From: Mesorhizobium sp. M00.F.Ca.ET.216.01.1.1
GTDB lineage: Bacteria > Pseudomonadota > Alphaproteobacteria > Rhizobiales > Rhizobiaceae
Length of the DNA: 64,000 bases
NCBI RefSeq assembly: GCF_004010325.2
Contig: NZ_SADR02000021.1
Coordinates: 62,001 to 126,000 of the forward strand
Reading direction: 5' to 3'
Part shown: piece after piece, positions 50,327 to 59,162 of the stretch
How the letters are laid out: each line of letters starts with the position of its first letter
Position numbering within the stretch: the first letter of the stretch is position 1
Program-made: the position numbers and the translations under genes
The notes under the pieces: generated by a model
Seen by the model: the letters and a program-made list of their open reading frames with translations, nothing else
The model's database searches: none
What the model was told of the DNA's origin: nothing

Positions 50327-51373
50327 TTGCGTATTGCGTTCTTTGTCAATTCCATTGAGAGCGAGACGCCCGGCTATACGACGACAACGTTGGCTCTGGC
50401 TGCAGTCCAGCGCGGCCATTCTGTTGTCTATGTTGAACCGGGCGACTTCATACTGCGTCCGGATGACAGTCTGGTTGTCAGCGTCGTGGTCGTGCCGGAT
50501 GCTCCCTACAAGACGGCCGATAAGCTGTATGCTGCCCTGAAGGATGCCGCGAAGCAGAAAAAGACCTTCGCGATAAGCGATATCGACATTTTGTTTCTGC
50601 GCAACGACCCGTCGCTGGACGCCACCGATCGACCATGGGCCGCCAACGCAGGCATTATGTTCGGGCGGCTTGCAGCGGAACGCGGCGTCATTGTCGTCAA
50701 CGATCCGGACGGTCTAGCGCAGGCACAGAGCAAGCTCTACCTTCAGACTTTTCCCGAGGTGGTTAGGCCGGCGACCCTGATTTCGCGCAGTATTACTGAG
50801 ATCCGCGCGTTCATCGACAAACATGCGAAGGGCTGCATCGTCAAGCCACTCCAAGGGTCGGGTGGCAAGAACGTCTTCCATATTGCGACGCCTACTGATT
50901 CCAACCTCAACCAGATTTTCGAGGCGGCCAGCGGTGACGGCTATCTCATCGCGCAGGTCTACATTCCGGAGGCTAAGGCTGGTGATGTGCGTCTTTTCCT
51001 GATGAACGGCCTGCCGCTGGCGCGCGATGGCAATTACGCAGCCTTTCGCCGCGTTCCAGCCAAGGGCGACGTCCGGTCCAATATCCATTCCGCCGGAACC
51101 GCCCGCAGGGTCAAGGTAACGGGCACGATGTTGGGCATTGCCGAGATGGTCCGCCCCAAGTTGATCAGCGACGGCATGTTTCTAGTTGGGCTCGACATCG
51201 TCGGCGACAAACTTCTGGAAATCAACGTCTTCACGCCAGGCGGGTTGGCACGGCTCGCCGTCATGTACAAGACGGATTTTGCCATAAGCGTCATTGTTGC
51301 GTTGGAGGAGAAGCGGACGCTGCGACAAGCCTATGGAGAGACCATGCCGAATTCGCGGCTGGCGACGTTCTGA
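50327..51373 (+). CDS. glutathione-synthetase-like ATP-grasp ligase
   Basis: Predicted protein of 348 residues. N-terminal pre-ATP-grasp domain RIAFFVNSIESETPGYTTTT, then DIDILFLRNDPSLDATDRPW and GVIVVNDPDGLAQAQSKLYL. ATP-grasp core: KGCIVKPLQGSGGKNVF (~168), YIPEAKAGDVRLFLMNG, LLEINVFTPGG (~296). This matches the glutathione synthetase fold, which adds an amino acid to a carboxylate via an acyl phosphate. No gamma-glutamylcysteine ligase is adjacent. The start TTG at 50327 has GGAG 8 bases upstream; a TTG at 50309 is the alternative. It forms a unit with the two upstream genes. Confidence 0.85.
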   Translation: MRIAFFVNSIESETPGYTTTTLALAAVQRGHSVVYVEPGDFILRPDDSLVVSVVVVPDAPYKTADKLYAALKDAAKQKKTFAISDIDILFLRNDPSLDATDRPWAANAGIMFGRLAAERGVIVVNDPDGLAQAQSKLYLQTFPEVVRPATLISRSITEIRAFIDKHAKGCIVKPLQGSGGKNVFHIATPTDSNLNQIFEAASGDGYLIAQVYIPEAKAGDVRLFLMNGLPLARDGNYAAFRRVPAKGDVRSNIHSAGTARRVKVTGTMLGIAEMVRPKLISDGMFLVGLDIVGDKLLEINVFTPGGLARLAVMYKTDFAISVIVALEEKRTLRQAYGETMPNSRLATF

Positions 51374-51658
51374 GGAACGCAGGCAAGTCGGCCATCAGAC
51401 CAGCCTGGGCGAAAGTGGCGGCCGGCTGATCGGCTCGGAACTAGTGGCCGAACGGGCTGAGGTTGTCGCGAAGCTCCTGTTTAGTGGCATGTCCGACAAT
51501 GATTGCATTGCGTAGCGCAGACGACAGGCTTGAAGAAGCGCCTCAATGGTCGGCTCGTGGCGCGTTCCGGAAGTGGCTCCGACCCTGACCGACTTCCGGA
51601 GTTTCAACCTAAGTGGACTCTCGTCAGCCACCGCGCAACGTGTTTATGAGTTCTCAAC
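51374..51658. other. intergenic, no gene
   Basis: About 285 bases after the ATP-grasp gene. A short inverted repeat around CTTCCGGA (51594-51600) is the only structure noticed. Confidence 0.4.
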
Positions 51659-51916
51659 CTAGTTGGCGCCGCCTAGCTGTTTGGTCGTCTTGCAGAAATC
51701 ATTGTGCTGCTTGTCGATGGTCTGGTCGCTGCATTCCTTCCACGTGCGGGCCCAGTCCACGTGGCTCATGGCCATTCCGGCCTCCGACTTCGTCGTAGTC
51801 ATGCTGGTATCGGTGAAGAAGGCTGTCTTGTATGGGCTGTCGAGCGCGCCGGCAAGAGCCGTACCGCTCAGCATCGAAAGCACCATCGTGCTCAGGCAGA
51901 TCATCTTGATGTTCAT
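51659..51916 (-). CDS. small exported protein, paralogue of 31113-31406
   Basis: Predicted protein of 85 residues. Signal peptide (MNIKMICLSTMVLSMLSGTALA), then DSPYKTAFFTDTSMTTTKSE and the Cys pair in WKECSDQTIDKQHNDFCKTT, ending KQLGGAN. Shared motifs with the protein at 31113 show common descent; this copy is shorter between the motifs. Unlike that gene it has no EcfG-type promoter that I can see. Periplasmic, function unknown. Confidence 0.7.
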   Translation of the reverse strand: MNIKMICLSTMVLSMLSGTALAGALDSPYKTAFFTDTSMTTTKSEAGMAMSHVDWARTWKECSDQTIDKQHNDFCKTTKQLGGAN

Positions 51917-51955
51917 GGTCAACTCCTCTTGTTAATCTTAAGATCGTCATGCCTG

Positions 51956-52496
51956 GTTCACGATCCAAATCGGCGTCTCATGGCGGCGGCGCAAGCATTG
52001 CGCGCCGAAGGCCTTGACGTTCATTGGCTTGAGATCGACGTCACAAACGAGGAAAGCGTAGCGGCCGCCGCCAACGCCGTCGGCGCGGAGGGGTCTTGCC
52101 TCGACGTGCTGGTGAACAATGCCGGCGTTGCCATCAACTACGACCTGCCGCCGGGCCAACAGCGTATTGCCGATATCCAGGCAACTCATGACGTCAATGT
52201 GTTCGGCCCGATCCGGGTGACCCAGGCATTCCTGCCGCTGCTGCTTGCCGCGCCCGCCGCCCTGGCAGCTCCAAGACGGCCTTGAACGCCGTCACCGTGG
52301 CCTTCGCCGGGAGCTCGCGCCGCAAGGCATCAAGGTCAACGCCGCGGCGCCCGGCTACACCGCCACCGACCTCAACGGACATAGAGGCCACCGCACCGTG
52401 CAGCAGGCGGCTGAGATCGTCATACGCCCAGCGACCTTGGACACCGATGGCCCGACCGCCGGGTACTTCAACGACGATGGCCCGCTTCCCTGGTGA
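51956..52496 (+). pseudogene. short-chain dehydrogenase remnant
   Basis: In one frame VHDPNRRLMAAAQALRAEGL, DVHWLEIDVTNEESVAAAAN, LDVLVNNAGVAINYDLPPG, then FGPIRVTQAFLPLLLA. After a junction near 52245 another frame reads SKTALNAVTVAFA, and a third reads RRELAPQGIKVNAAAPGYTA, TDLNGHRG to the end. The NAD-binding glycine motif and the serine-tyrosine part of the active site are gone, and at least one frameshift is present. It is a dead SDR gene, truncated next to the exported-protein gene. Confidence 0.75.
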
Positions 52497-52551
52497 ATCG
52501 AGCCAAACCCGCGCCATCACAGCGCGGCGGTTTGGATGCGACGGTCATTGC

Positions 52552-53085
52552 TCAGGCCGGACTTTCTCGCAAAAGCGCCCAAATCCAACCGGCGAACGTG
52601 ACGACCAGGAAGGGGTAGGCGAAGAACGGCAGCGGCGACGCGGTGGGCAGCACTTGCTCGCCCCAGAAAATCCTTGCCGCGGTGATCAGGAACAAGGCTG
52701 AAGCGACGATGCCGAACGTCCGAACCCAGATCGGGAATTGCCTTGGCATGCTGATGAGCAGGAGCCCGGTCGCCCATAGCGCGACGCCGGCGCCGAATGA
52801 AGGGACGCTGGCGCTCGCGCCCGCCGCCGTTCCCGACAATATGACGCCCTCGCCGATGCCGAACACGAGAAAGCCGCCAGAGACGATCTCACTTCCCATC
52901 TTGTGGAATTTCAAAGTCAGCAAAGCACAAGCCATCACAAGTCCACAACTATCGATGCCCCATGCCACAGCCTGCAGGTTTGGCTGAGAGGTCATCGTCC
53001 CGGCCAAGCCGAATACCCCGCCGAGCGCTAGACCGGTTGCGGCCAGGATGTTTAGCGAACGCTTGGATCCTTCGATGCCCGACAT
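52552..53085 (-). CDS. hypothetical membrane protein
   Basis: Predicted protein of 177 residues with five or six hydrophobic helices (ILAATGLALGGVFGLAGTMT, IVSGGFLVFGIGEGVILSG, GAGVALWATGLLLISMPRQF, TFGIVASALFLITAARIF, PFLVVTFAGWIWALL). GGGAGG precedes the ATG at 53085. No family recognised. The frame continues upstream to 53379 without a good start site. It is divergent from the EF-hand gene. Confidence 0.6.
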   Translation of the reverse strand: MSGIEGSKRSLNILAATGLALGGVFGLAGTMTSQPNLQAVAWGIDSCGLVMACALLTLKFHKMGSEIVSGGFLVFGIGEGVILSGTAAGASASVPSFGAGVALWATGLLLISMPRQFPIWVRTFGIVASALFLITAARIFWGEQVLPTASPLPFFAYPFLVVTFAGWIWALLRESPA

Positions 53086-53219
53086 GAACCAATCCTCCCA
53101 ACGCCACGTCATGAGCCAGGCACTACTGTAACTGCCGTATTGCTGCGCGCCAGCACGAATAATTGCGTAGGCTTGCGGTCGATCGGAATTGCAAGCAACG
53201 GCCATCTTCTGGCCCGTCA

Positions 53220-53244
53220 GGAACCAAGACGACAGCAGCGGGTT
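53220..53244 (+). promoter_or_regulatory. possible EcfG-type promoter
   Basis: GGAAC (53220-53224), 16-base spacer, GGTTT. One mismatch in the -10. It lies about 50 bases upstream of the EF-hand gene at 53295. Confidence 0.42.
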
Positions 53245-53294
53245 TGGCTGGATGCCGACACGCTCGGCCCACCATCTATCCAAGGGAGGACATG

Positions 53295-53807
53295 ATGACA
53301 TTACCAACCACAACTGCAGCCGTTGCCGCGCTGTTGACTTTGTTGGCCTCGCCGGCGCTGGCGCAGACGAGCGGGACACCTGCGCCCGCAGTTCAGGAGC
53401 AGGGCGCCGAAAAATCGCCGGACAACGCTCAGACCCAAAACTCGATGCGCGAAATGATGCGGCAGATGATGAGCGAAATGATGCAGGAAAGAATGCAAGG
53501 GGACCGCGGCGCGCCAGAAGAACGGCGCGGTGGCGACCGCTGGCATCGCGACCATAGAATGGGCCCGCCTGAAGGGCGCGGGATGAGAGGCCGCGGTGGC
53601 ATGGGAGGCGGGATGATGCACGGTGCGGCCATGCGAATGATGTTTGCTGTAGTGGACGCCGACGGCGATGGCGCGCTTTCGCAGAACGAGATTCAGGATT
53701 TCATCGGGCGGATATTCAACGCCGTCGACGACAATAGCGATGGCGCCGTCGACATGGAGGAAATCCAATCCTTCTTCCACGGAGGACGCGACGAGGCCCC
53801 CGAATAA
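53295..53807 (+). CDS. exported EF-hand protein
   Basis: Predicted protein of 170 residues. Signal peptide (MTLPTTTAAVAALLTLLASPALA), then a Met/Arg/Gln-rich linker (MREMMRQMMSEMMQERMQ) and a Gly/Arg-rich stretch. Two EF-hand loops follow: DADGDGALSQNE and DDNSDGAVDMEE (~135-165), with Asp/Glu at the calcium-coordinating positions. The methionine-rich part could bind copper, but this is conjecture. GGAGG precedes tandem ATGs at 53292 and 53295. Likely periplasmic calcium-binding protein. Confidence 0.78.
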   Translation: MTLPTTTAAVAALLTLLASPALAQTSGTPAPAVQEQGAEKSPDNAQTQNSMREMMRQMMSEMMQERMQGDRGAPEERRGGDRWHRDHRMGPPEGRGMRGRGGMGGGMMHGAAMRMMFAVVDADGDGALSQNEIQDFIGRIFNAVDDNSDGAVDMEEIQSFFHGGRDEAPE

Positions 53808-53943
53808 ATCCATCGCCGGTTGTCCCATGCAGTACGTGCCAGGTTCAGAGGCGTCCTACTGCCAACGCCGTAGAGCAGCGGGACGGCTGCCAGACGCCCA
53901 GCACGACGGGGAGCCGGCGTCAGCCTGAGAAGGAAACCTAGCG

Positions 53944-54240
53944 ATGATCATGCGAATTTACCGGGGCACAGTTTTCGCCGGTAATGAACACCTCTGGCAG
54001 GATCGCGTCGAGAAGCTTTCGATACCTTGGCTTAAGAAGCAATCCGGATTGATAACGTTCTATCCAGGTAAGCCAATGGCTGAGAGCGGCAGCCGTACCT
54101 TTTGTATGTGCATGATCTGGGAGAACGTCGAGGCTATTAAGGCAGCCGTTGGACCAAGCTGGAAACAGTCGATCTATATGGGGGACGAAAGAGCGTTAGT
54201 TGAGTCGTCGTCTCTTGAGCATTTTGAAATCTACCAGTAG
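53944..54240 (+). CDS. hypothetical protein, monooxygenase-like ferredoxin-fold size
   Basis: Predicted protein of 98 residues: RIYRGTVFAGNEHLWQDRVE, KLSIPWLKKQSGLITFYPGK, CMCMIWENVEAIKAAVGPSW, then HFEIYQ. The arrangement of an R-x-Y/F-x-G start, a WENVEAIKA helix and a final FE-x-Y strand resembles ABM/Dabb-type dimeric alpha-beta barrel proteins of about 100 residues. No catalytic residues can be assigned. AAGGAA precedes the ATG. Function unknown. Confidence 0.6.
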   Translation: MIMRIYRGTVFAGNEHLWQDRVEKLSIPWLKKQSGLITFYPGKPMAESGSRTFCMCMIWENVEAIKAAVGPSWKQSIYMGDERALVESSSLEHFEIYQ

Positions 54241-54718
54241 GCATACGATGTGGCGTAGAGAATGGCAGCCGATGCGGGGCATGAGGCTGCGGAAGGTGGG
54301 AACCCGCCGATTCTCAATTATACGGGCAGATCATTTGGATGCAGTTGAAAGTCTGGAGCCGGCCTTTCATCTTGAGGCCGTCGCGCTTGCAGGCCCATTG
54401 GATCGAGAACCATCGCGGATGGGCTGTTGGTCAAGGACATCAAAACGACGCACAGCGTCATGACGGCGCTGCGTCGGAAACTGGAGGGAGACGCGGATGC
54501 GGAAGAGCAAGCCTGACCGCTACGGCACCGTAGCGGTCAGTATTCACTGAGCGCAACTCTGTGTCGCCGGCGCTTGCTTTATGGCGCGCCGGGCTTTTTC
54601 AACAATATCCGCCAGTTCAGGTCATTCGCGACCGCTCTAGCGGATCTTCGCTACGGCCGATCGCAAACCCCTCAGACCGACTGTCGCCGCCCGTCGGATC
54701 CACCGGAACGGGCTTGGC
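54241..54718. other. 480-base region with one gene fragment and a hairpin
   Basis: A 31-codon open stretch at 54421-54516 ends in VKDIKTTHSVMTALRRKLEG, DADAEEQA and a stop; it looks like the C-terminal end of a lost protein but has no start. A perfect hairpin at 54513-54540 follows. The rest is featureless. Confidence 0.4.
54513..54540. terminator. perfect hairpin after the gene fragment
   Basis: CTGACCGCTACGG, CA, CCGTAGCGGTCAG: 13-bp perfect arms, overlapping the stop of the fragment. A few T/A-rich bases follow (TATTC). Confidence 0.6.
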
Positions 54719-55513
54719 TCACGGCTTCGAGCTCGTGTCCTGGTTCCGGAACGCCGCCTCTCCGGCGTCCGACACTTCCACCCACTTTTTGTCGGGCGTC
54801 GCGTCGGCGTCGTAGTTGTCGTGCCAGTTCCACCATTTGTAGGTCGGGGTCTGCGGATAGCCCTCGGGCGAGTCCTCCCAGACCTCCTGGCGGCCGAGCG
54901 GTGTGATGTCGAGGTAGCTCCAGACGGTCCCCATCGCCTCGTCGCCGCGGTTGTTGATGAAATAGGTACGGAAAATGCGCTCACCGTCGCGGATGAACAC
55001 GTTGTGGCCGTGCCACTCGTCGACGCCGAAGTCCTTATCGAAGCTGTCGGTGATGGTGTACCAGGGCATCTCCCAGCCCATCCGCTTCTTCAGGCGCGCG
55101 ATGTCCGCCTGCGGTGCGCGCGAGGCGTAGACCAAAGTGGTGTCGCGGGCGTTGAGATGGGCGAGGTGGCCGACCTGATCGGCCCCGAGCGAACAGCCGC
55201 GGCAGGCGTGATCGGGCCAGCCGTACACCCCGGGCTCGAAGAAGGCGCGGTAGACGATCAGTTGACGGCGGCCCTCGAACAGGTCGAGCAGGCTCGCCTT
55301 TCCGTCAGGCCCCTCGAACGCATACGTCTTCTCCACCGCCATCCACGGCATCCGCCGGCGCTCGGCGGCCAGCGCGTCCCGGGCGCGGGTCTGGGCCTTC
55401 TCCTTCACGAGCAGCTGCTCGCGGGCGGCCTCCCACTCCTGTGATGACACGACCGGTGGTGTGTGCATGGCAGACTGTCCGCCCTTCCGTCCGTTCTCGG
55501 CTGATTTGGTCAT
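54719..55513 (-). CDS. DUF899 thioredoxin-like protein
   Basis: Predicted protein of 264 residues. DUF899 features: VVSSQEWEAAREQLLVKEKA near the start, RRRMPWMAVEKTYAFEGPDG, LLDLFEGRRQLIVYRAFFEP, DHACRGCSLGADQVGHLAHL (C-x-x-C), FGVDEWHGHNVFIRDGERIF and YFINNRGDEAMGTVWSYLDI. The fold is thioredoxin-like and the family is thought to be a dithiol-disulfide oxidoreductase, though not proven. Cytoplasmic. AGGAGG precedes the ATG at 55513. The C-terminus is variable and charged. Confidence 0.87.
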   Translation of the reverse strand: MTKSAENGRKGGQSAMHTPPVVSSQEWEAAREQLLVKEKAQTRARDALAAERRRMPWMAVEKTYAFEGPDGKASLLDLFEGRRQLIVYRAFFEPGVYGWPDHACRGCSLGADQVGHLAHLNARDTTLVYASRAPQADIARLKKRMGWEMPWYTITDSFDKDFGVDEWHGHNVFIRDGERIFRTYFINNRGDEAMGTVWSYLDITPLGRQEVWEDSPEGYPQTPTYKWWNWHDNYDADATPDKKWVEVSDAGEAAFRNQDTSSKP

Positions 55514-55945
55514 GATTTTTGAACCTCCTGATTTCCGCGAATTCCCGCGCCTCATGGCCGAAGCGCGGTTCCATTCGCTGCTCATCGCTCGTTGTTGATC
55601 GTGATAGTTTGGCAGTGGAAAGCGAACAGTGGGAGTAACAAGTGTGGCGGTATTCCGATGGGGTCGCTGATGACAGCCGCGGCGCGCGTTCGCCCTGGGT
55701 CCGCGACGCGTCACCAGCCGACACTTGGCACTCCCGAATCTTCGACTGCATCCGACAATGTCTCGTCTGCGACCGCAAAACCGCCAAAAATGTCAAAAAA
55801 GTATCAGTCAGGTGGACAAGCCGTGGTGGCGGCTTCGTCAATTGCCGCCTAAGCTTTGATCGTAGCAGAGAGCGGCAAACGCGGCCTGCGGGACAAGGGC
55901 GCAGCAACTGGTCGTACGACCGGACCGGCGCCGGGAGGAATGAGG
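55514..55945. other. intergenic between divergent genes
   Basis: About 430 bases. Some AT-rich words (TGTCAAAAAAGTATCAGTCAG near 55790) may include a promoter for the AraC gene. No gene supported. Confidence 0.4.
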
Positions 55946-56830
55946 ATGAATCCAGACCTGGAAGTCGTCCAGATCAGACGTGGCGAGTCGTTCAAGGCCT
56001 GGGCCCACGGCTACCCCTTCCACACCGTGCGCTGGCATTTCCATCCCGAATACGAAATCCATCATGTCGTCGCCACCACCGGCCGCTATTTCGTCGGCGA
56101 CTTCATCGGCGAGTTCGAGCCGGGCAACCTCGTGCTCACCGGTCCCAACCTGCCGCATAACTGGGTCAGCGACGTGCCGGCCGGCTCTTGCGTGCCGCTG
56201 CGCGGCCGCGTCGTCCAGTTCTCCGAAGAGTTCATCGCCGATGCCACGGCCGCACTTCCCGAGCTTGCCGCGTGCGCCGGCATCCTCGAGCTCAGCCGCC
56301 GCGGCGCGCTGTTTTCCACCGCCACGGCGGAGCTTGCCGGTCCGGTGCTGGCCGAACTCGTCGAGGCGCAAGGGATGCGCCGCATCGCGCTGTTCATGAC
56401 GCTTATGGATATATTGAGCCGCGCCGCCGACGTGCAGCCGCTGACCAGCGCCGGCTATCTGCCCGACCCCTCGGGCTTCATGTCGGCCGGCATCAACCAG
56501 GCGCTCGCCTACATCAACGCGCGTCTGACCGAGCCGTTCAGCGAAAGCGACCTCGCGGCCATCGCCGGGCGCAGCCCCAGCGCCTTCTCGCGCAGTTTCC
56601 GCCGCCACACCGGCATGGCGCTCGTCCAGTACGTCAACCGGCTACGCATCAACCTCGCCTGTCAGCTGCTGATGAGCGAAGCGCAGATGTCGATCACCGA
56701 GATCTGCTACGCCGCCGGCTACAACAACATCTCGAATTTCAACCGCCAGTTCCTGGTGCAGAAAGGCATGTCGCCTTCGCGCTTCAGGGCCTTGCTGGCA
56801 GAAAACATAAGCGCGGAGATTGCCGCCTAA
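55946..56830 (+). CDS. AraC-family transcriptional regulator
   Basis: Predicted protein of 294 residues. An N-terminal cupin-like sensing domain (~1-150: RWHFHPEYEIHHVVATTGRY, IGEFEPGNLVLTGPNLPHNW) is followed by two HTH motifs at the C-terminus (FSESDLAAIAGRSPSAFSRS, FRRHTGMALVQYVNRLRINL, MSITEICYAAGYNNISNFNR). The type is common for sugar operons. It is 280 bases upstream of the sugar ABC transporter on the same strand and probably activates it in response to the polyol. GGGAGG precedes tandem ATGs at 55940 and 55946. Confidence 0.88.
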   Translation: MNPDLEVVQIRRGESFKAWAHGYPFHTVRWHFHPEYEIHHVVATTGRYFVGDFIGEFEPGNLVLTGPNLPHNWVSDVPAGSCVPLRGRVVQFSEEFIADATAALPELAACAGILELSRRGALFSTATAELAGPVLAELVEAQGMRRIALFMTLMDILSRAADVQPLTSAGYLPDPSGFMSAGINQALAYINARLTEPFSESDLAAIAGRSPSAFSRSFRRHTGMALVQYVNRLRINLACQLLMSEAQMSITEICYAAGYNNISNFNRQFLVQKGMSPSRFRALLAENISAEIAA

Positions 56831-57111
56831 CAGGGAGGGCCGGGAGGAGCCGAAACATTACGGAGAGAAAGGACGCGGGGTGCGTGGGAGGCGCCCCGGG
56901 CTGGAGGTCGCTTGTCCTGAAATCCAGCAATATCAAGAGGATAGGGGCTCGCACAGACTTGTGAACAAAACTGGCGATCCAGGCGGATCCACGAGATGTC
57001 GCGAGCCGTTACTCCTCTCAACTGTCAGACTGGCGGTCAAGGGCCTTGCGCGCGGCCAAGCGTGCTTCGAGACCGGATCGTTCAACCATTCCTCGAAACG
57101 GAGATATTCGA

Positions 57112-58173
57112 ATGACCAGATTTGCGTGGAAATCGACGGGTGCAATTGCGCTCGCACTCTCTCTTCTCGGTGGCACCGCGGCCTTTGCCGACACGGTCAC
57201 CGACGCCACTGTCGCCTTCCTGATGCCCGACCAGGCCTCGACCCGCTATGAGGAGCATGACTATCCGGGCTTTGTCGCCGAGATGAAGAAGCTCTGTCCC
57301 GGCTGCAAGGTGGTCTACCAGAATGCCGATGCCGATGCCTCGCGCCAGCAACAGCAGTTCAACTCCGTCATCTCGCAGGGCGCCAAGGCGATCGTGCTCG
57401 ACCCGGTCGACTCGACCGCGGCGGCCTCGCTGGTCAAGCTGGCGCAGAGCCAGGGCATCAAAGTGATCGCCTATGACCGACCGGTTCCAAGCACGCCGGC
57501 CGATTTCTACGTCTCGTTCAACAATGAGGGCATCGGCAAGGCGATCGCCGATTCGCTTGTCGAGAACCTCAAGGCGATGAAGGTCAACCCTGCCAATGGC
57601 GGCGTGCTGCAGATCAACGGTTCGCCGACCGACGCGGCGGCCGGGCTGATCAAGAAGGGCATCCACGAAGGCCTCGACAACAGCGGCTACAAGATCCTGG
57701 CCGAGTTCGACACGCCGGAATGGGCGCCGCCGAAGGCACAGCAATGGGCGAGCGGCCAGATCACCCGCTTCGGGCCGAAGATCCTCGGCGTCGTCGCCGC
57801 CAATGACGGCACCGGCGGCGGTGCGGTCGCGGCCTTCAAGGCGGCCGGTGTCGATCCGGTGCCGCCGGTCACCGGCAATGACGCGACAATCGCGGCCTTG
57901 CAGCTGATCATCGCCGGCGACCTGTACAACACCATCTCCAAGCCGAGCGAGATCGTTGCGGCGGCGGCCGCCAATGTCGCCGTCAAGCTGCTGTCAGGCG
58001 AGACGCCGAAGGCCGAAATGACGCTCTATGATACGCCCTCGCAGCTGTTCACGCCGGCGGTGGTGACGCAGGAAAACCTCAAGGCCGAGATCATCGACAA
58101 GAAGATCAACACGGCCGCGGAGCTTTGCGTCGACCGCTATGCCGAAGGCTGCAAGAAGCTCGGCATCGAGTAA
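57112..58173 (+). CDS. sugar ABC transporter substrate-binding protein (XylF/RbsB-like)
   Basis: Predicted protein of 353 residues. Signal peptide (MTRFAWKSTGAIALALSLLG, ending AAFA). Periplasmic-binding-protein type 1 fold: DATVAFLMPDQASTRYEEHD, GAKAIVLDPVDSTAAASLVK, GIKVIAYDRPVPSTPADFYV, GVVAANDGTGGGAVAAFKAA and PPVTGNDATIAALQLIIAGD. It would bind a monosaccharide or polyol; the downstream ribitol-type enzymes suggest a pentitol. The C-terminal ELCVDRYAEGCKKLGIE may form a disulfide. A palindromic repeat follows its stop. Confidence 0.88.
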   Translation: MTRFAWKSTGAIALALSLLGGTAAFADTVTDATVAFLMPDQASTRYEEHDYPGFVAEMKKLCPGCKVVYQNADADASRQQQQFNSVISQGAKAIVLDPVDSTAAASLVKLAQSQGIKVIAYDRPVPSTPADFYVSFNNEGIGKAIADSLVENLKAMKVNPANGGVLQINGSPTDAAAGLIKKGIHEGLDNSGYKILAEFDTPEWAPPKAQQWASGQITRFGPKILGVVAANDGTGGGAVAAFKAAGVDPVPPVTGNDATIAALQLIIAGDLYNTISKPSEIVAAAAANVAVKLLSGETPKAEMTLYDTPSQLFTPAVVTQENLKAEIIDKKINTAAELCVDRYAEGCKKLGIE

Positions 58174-58196
58174 TCGCCGGACCATGATCCCAACCA

Positions 58197-58243
58197 GACC
58201 ATGATCCCAAAACAGGGAACCAGGTTTTGGAAAGATCATGGTC
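58197..58243. repeat. palindromic dispersed repeat (copy 3)
   Basis: GACCATGATCCCAAAACAGG ... GATCATGGTC with inverted ends. A truncated second left end (ACCATGATCCCAACC) stands just before it at 58181. It lies between the binding-protein and ATPase genes. Confidence 0.75.
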
Positions 58244-58325
58244 AAACAAACGACATCCGGCCGCCCTTGCGGCGGCCGGGCGTTCGCAGTCAGATGACCG
58301 GTCATCCAGAAGAAAGGTTGCCATC

Positions 58326-59162
58326 ATGACGGACACCCCTGAGGGACCGGTTTCGGCGGGCGAGCTGGTGCTCAGCCTGCGCGGAATCTCGAAGCATTTC
58401 GGCGCCGTTTCGGCACTGACCGACATCGACCTCGATGTGCATGCGGGTGAGGTGGTGGCGCTTGTCGGCGACAACGGCGCCGGCAAATCGACGCTGGTCA
58501 AGATCCTGGCCGGCGTCCATCAGCCAAGCTCGGGCACCATCACCTTCCGCGGCAAGCCGGTCACGATGCCTGACCCCAGTGCCGCGCTGACGCTCGGCAT
58601 CGCCACCGTCTTCCAGGATCTGGCGCTGTGCGAAAACCTCGACGTGGTCGCCAATATCTTCCTCGGCAACGAGCTCAATCCGCTGCAGCTGGACGAGGTG
58701 GCGATGGAGATCCGCGCCTGGACGCTGCTCAACGAATTGTCGGCGCGCATCCCGAGCGTGCGCGAGGCGGTCGCCTCGCTGTCGGGCGGCCAGCGCCAGA
58801 CTGTCGCCATTGCCCGCTCGCTGCTGCTCGAACCGAAGCTTATCCTGCTTGACGAGCCGACCGCGGCACTCGGCGTCGCCCAGACGGCGGAAGTGCTGAA
58901 CCTCATCGACCGCGTCCGCGACCGCGGCCTCGCCGTCGTCATGATCAGCCACAACATGGAGGACGTGCGCGCCGTCGCCGACCGGATCGTCGTGCTGCGG
59001 CTTGGCCGCAACAACGGCGTCTTCGATCCCGATGCCTCGAACCAGGAGCTGGTCAGCGCCATCACCGGCGCCTCGAACAACGCCGTCTCCCGCCGCGCCG
59101 AACGGCGCCGTGCAGAACGCGAGCAGATTGGGCGCGGGCAAACGCAGGAGCAGCGGCCATGA
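58326..59162 (+). CDS. sugar ABC transporter ATP-binding protein
   Basis: Predicted protein of 278 residues with a single nucleotide-binding domain, as in FrcA, rather than the double domain of RbsA/XylG. Walker A GDNGAGKSTLVKIL, Q-loop FQDLALCENLDVVAN, signature LSGGQRQTVAIARSL, Walker B LILLDEPTAALG, H-loop MISHNMEDV. The C-terminus is Arg/Glu-rich. It overlaps the permease gene by 4 bases (ATGA), and would act as a homodimer on the inner face of the membrane. Confidence 0.9.
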   Translation: MTDTPEGPVSAGELVLSLRGISKHFGAVSALTDIDLDVHAGEVVALVGDNGAGKSTLVKILAGVHQPSSGTITFRGKPVTMPDPSAALTLGIATVFQDLALCENLDVVANIFLGNELNPLQLDEVAMEIRAWTLLNELSARIPSVREAVASLSGGQRQTVAIARSLLLEPKLILLDEPTAALGVAQTAEVLNLIDRVRDRGLAVVMISHNMEDVRAVADRIVVLRLGRNNGVFDPDASNQELVSAITGASNNAVSRRAERRRAEREQIGRGQTQEQRP

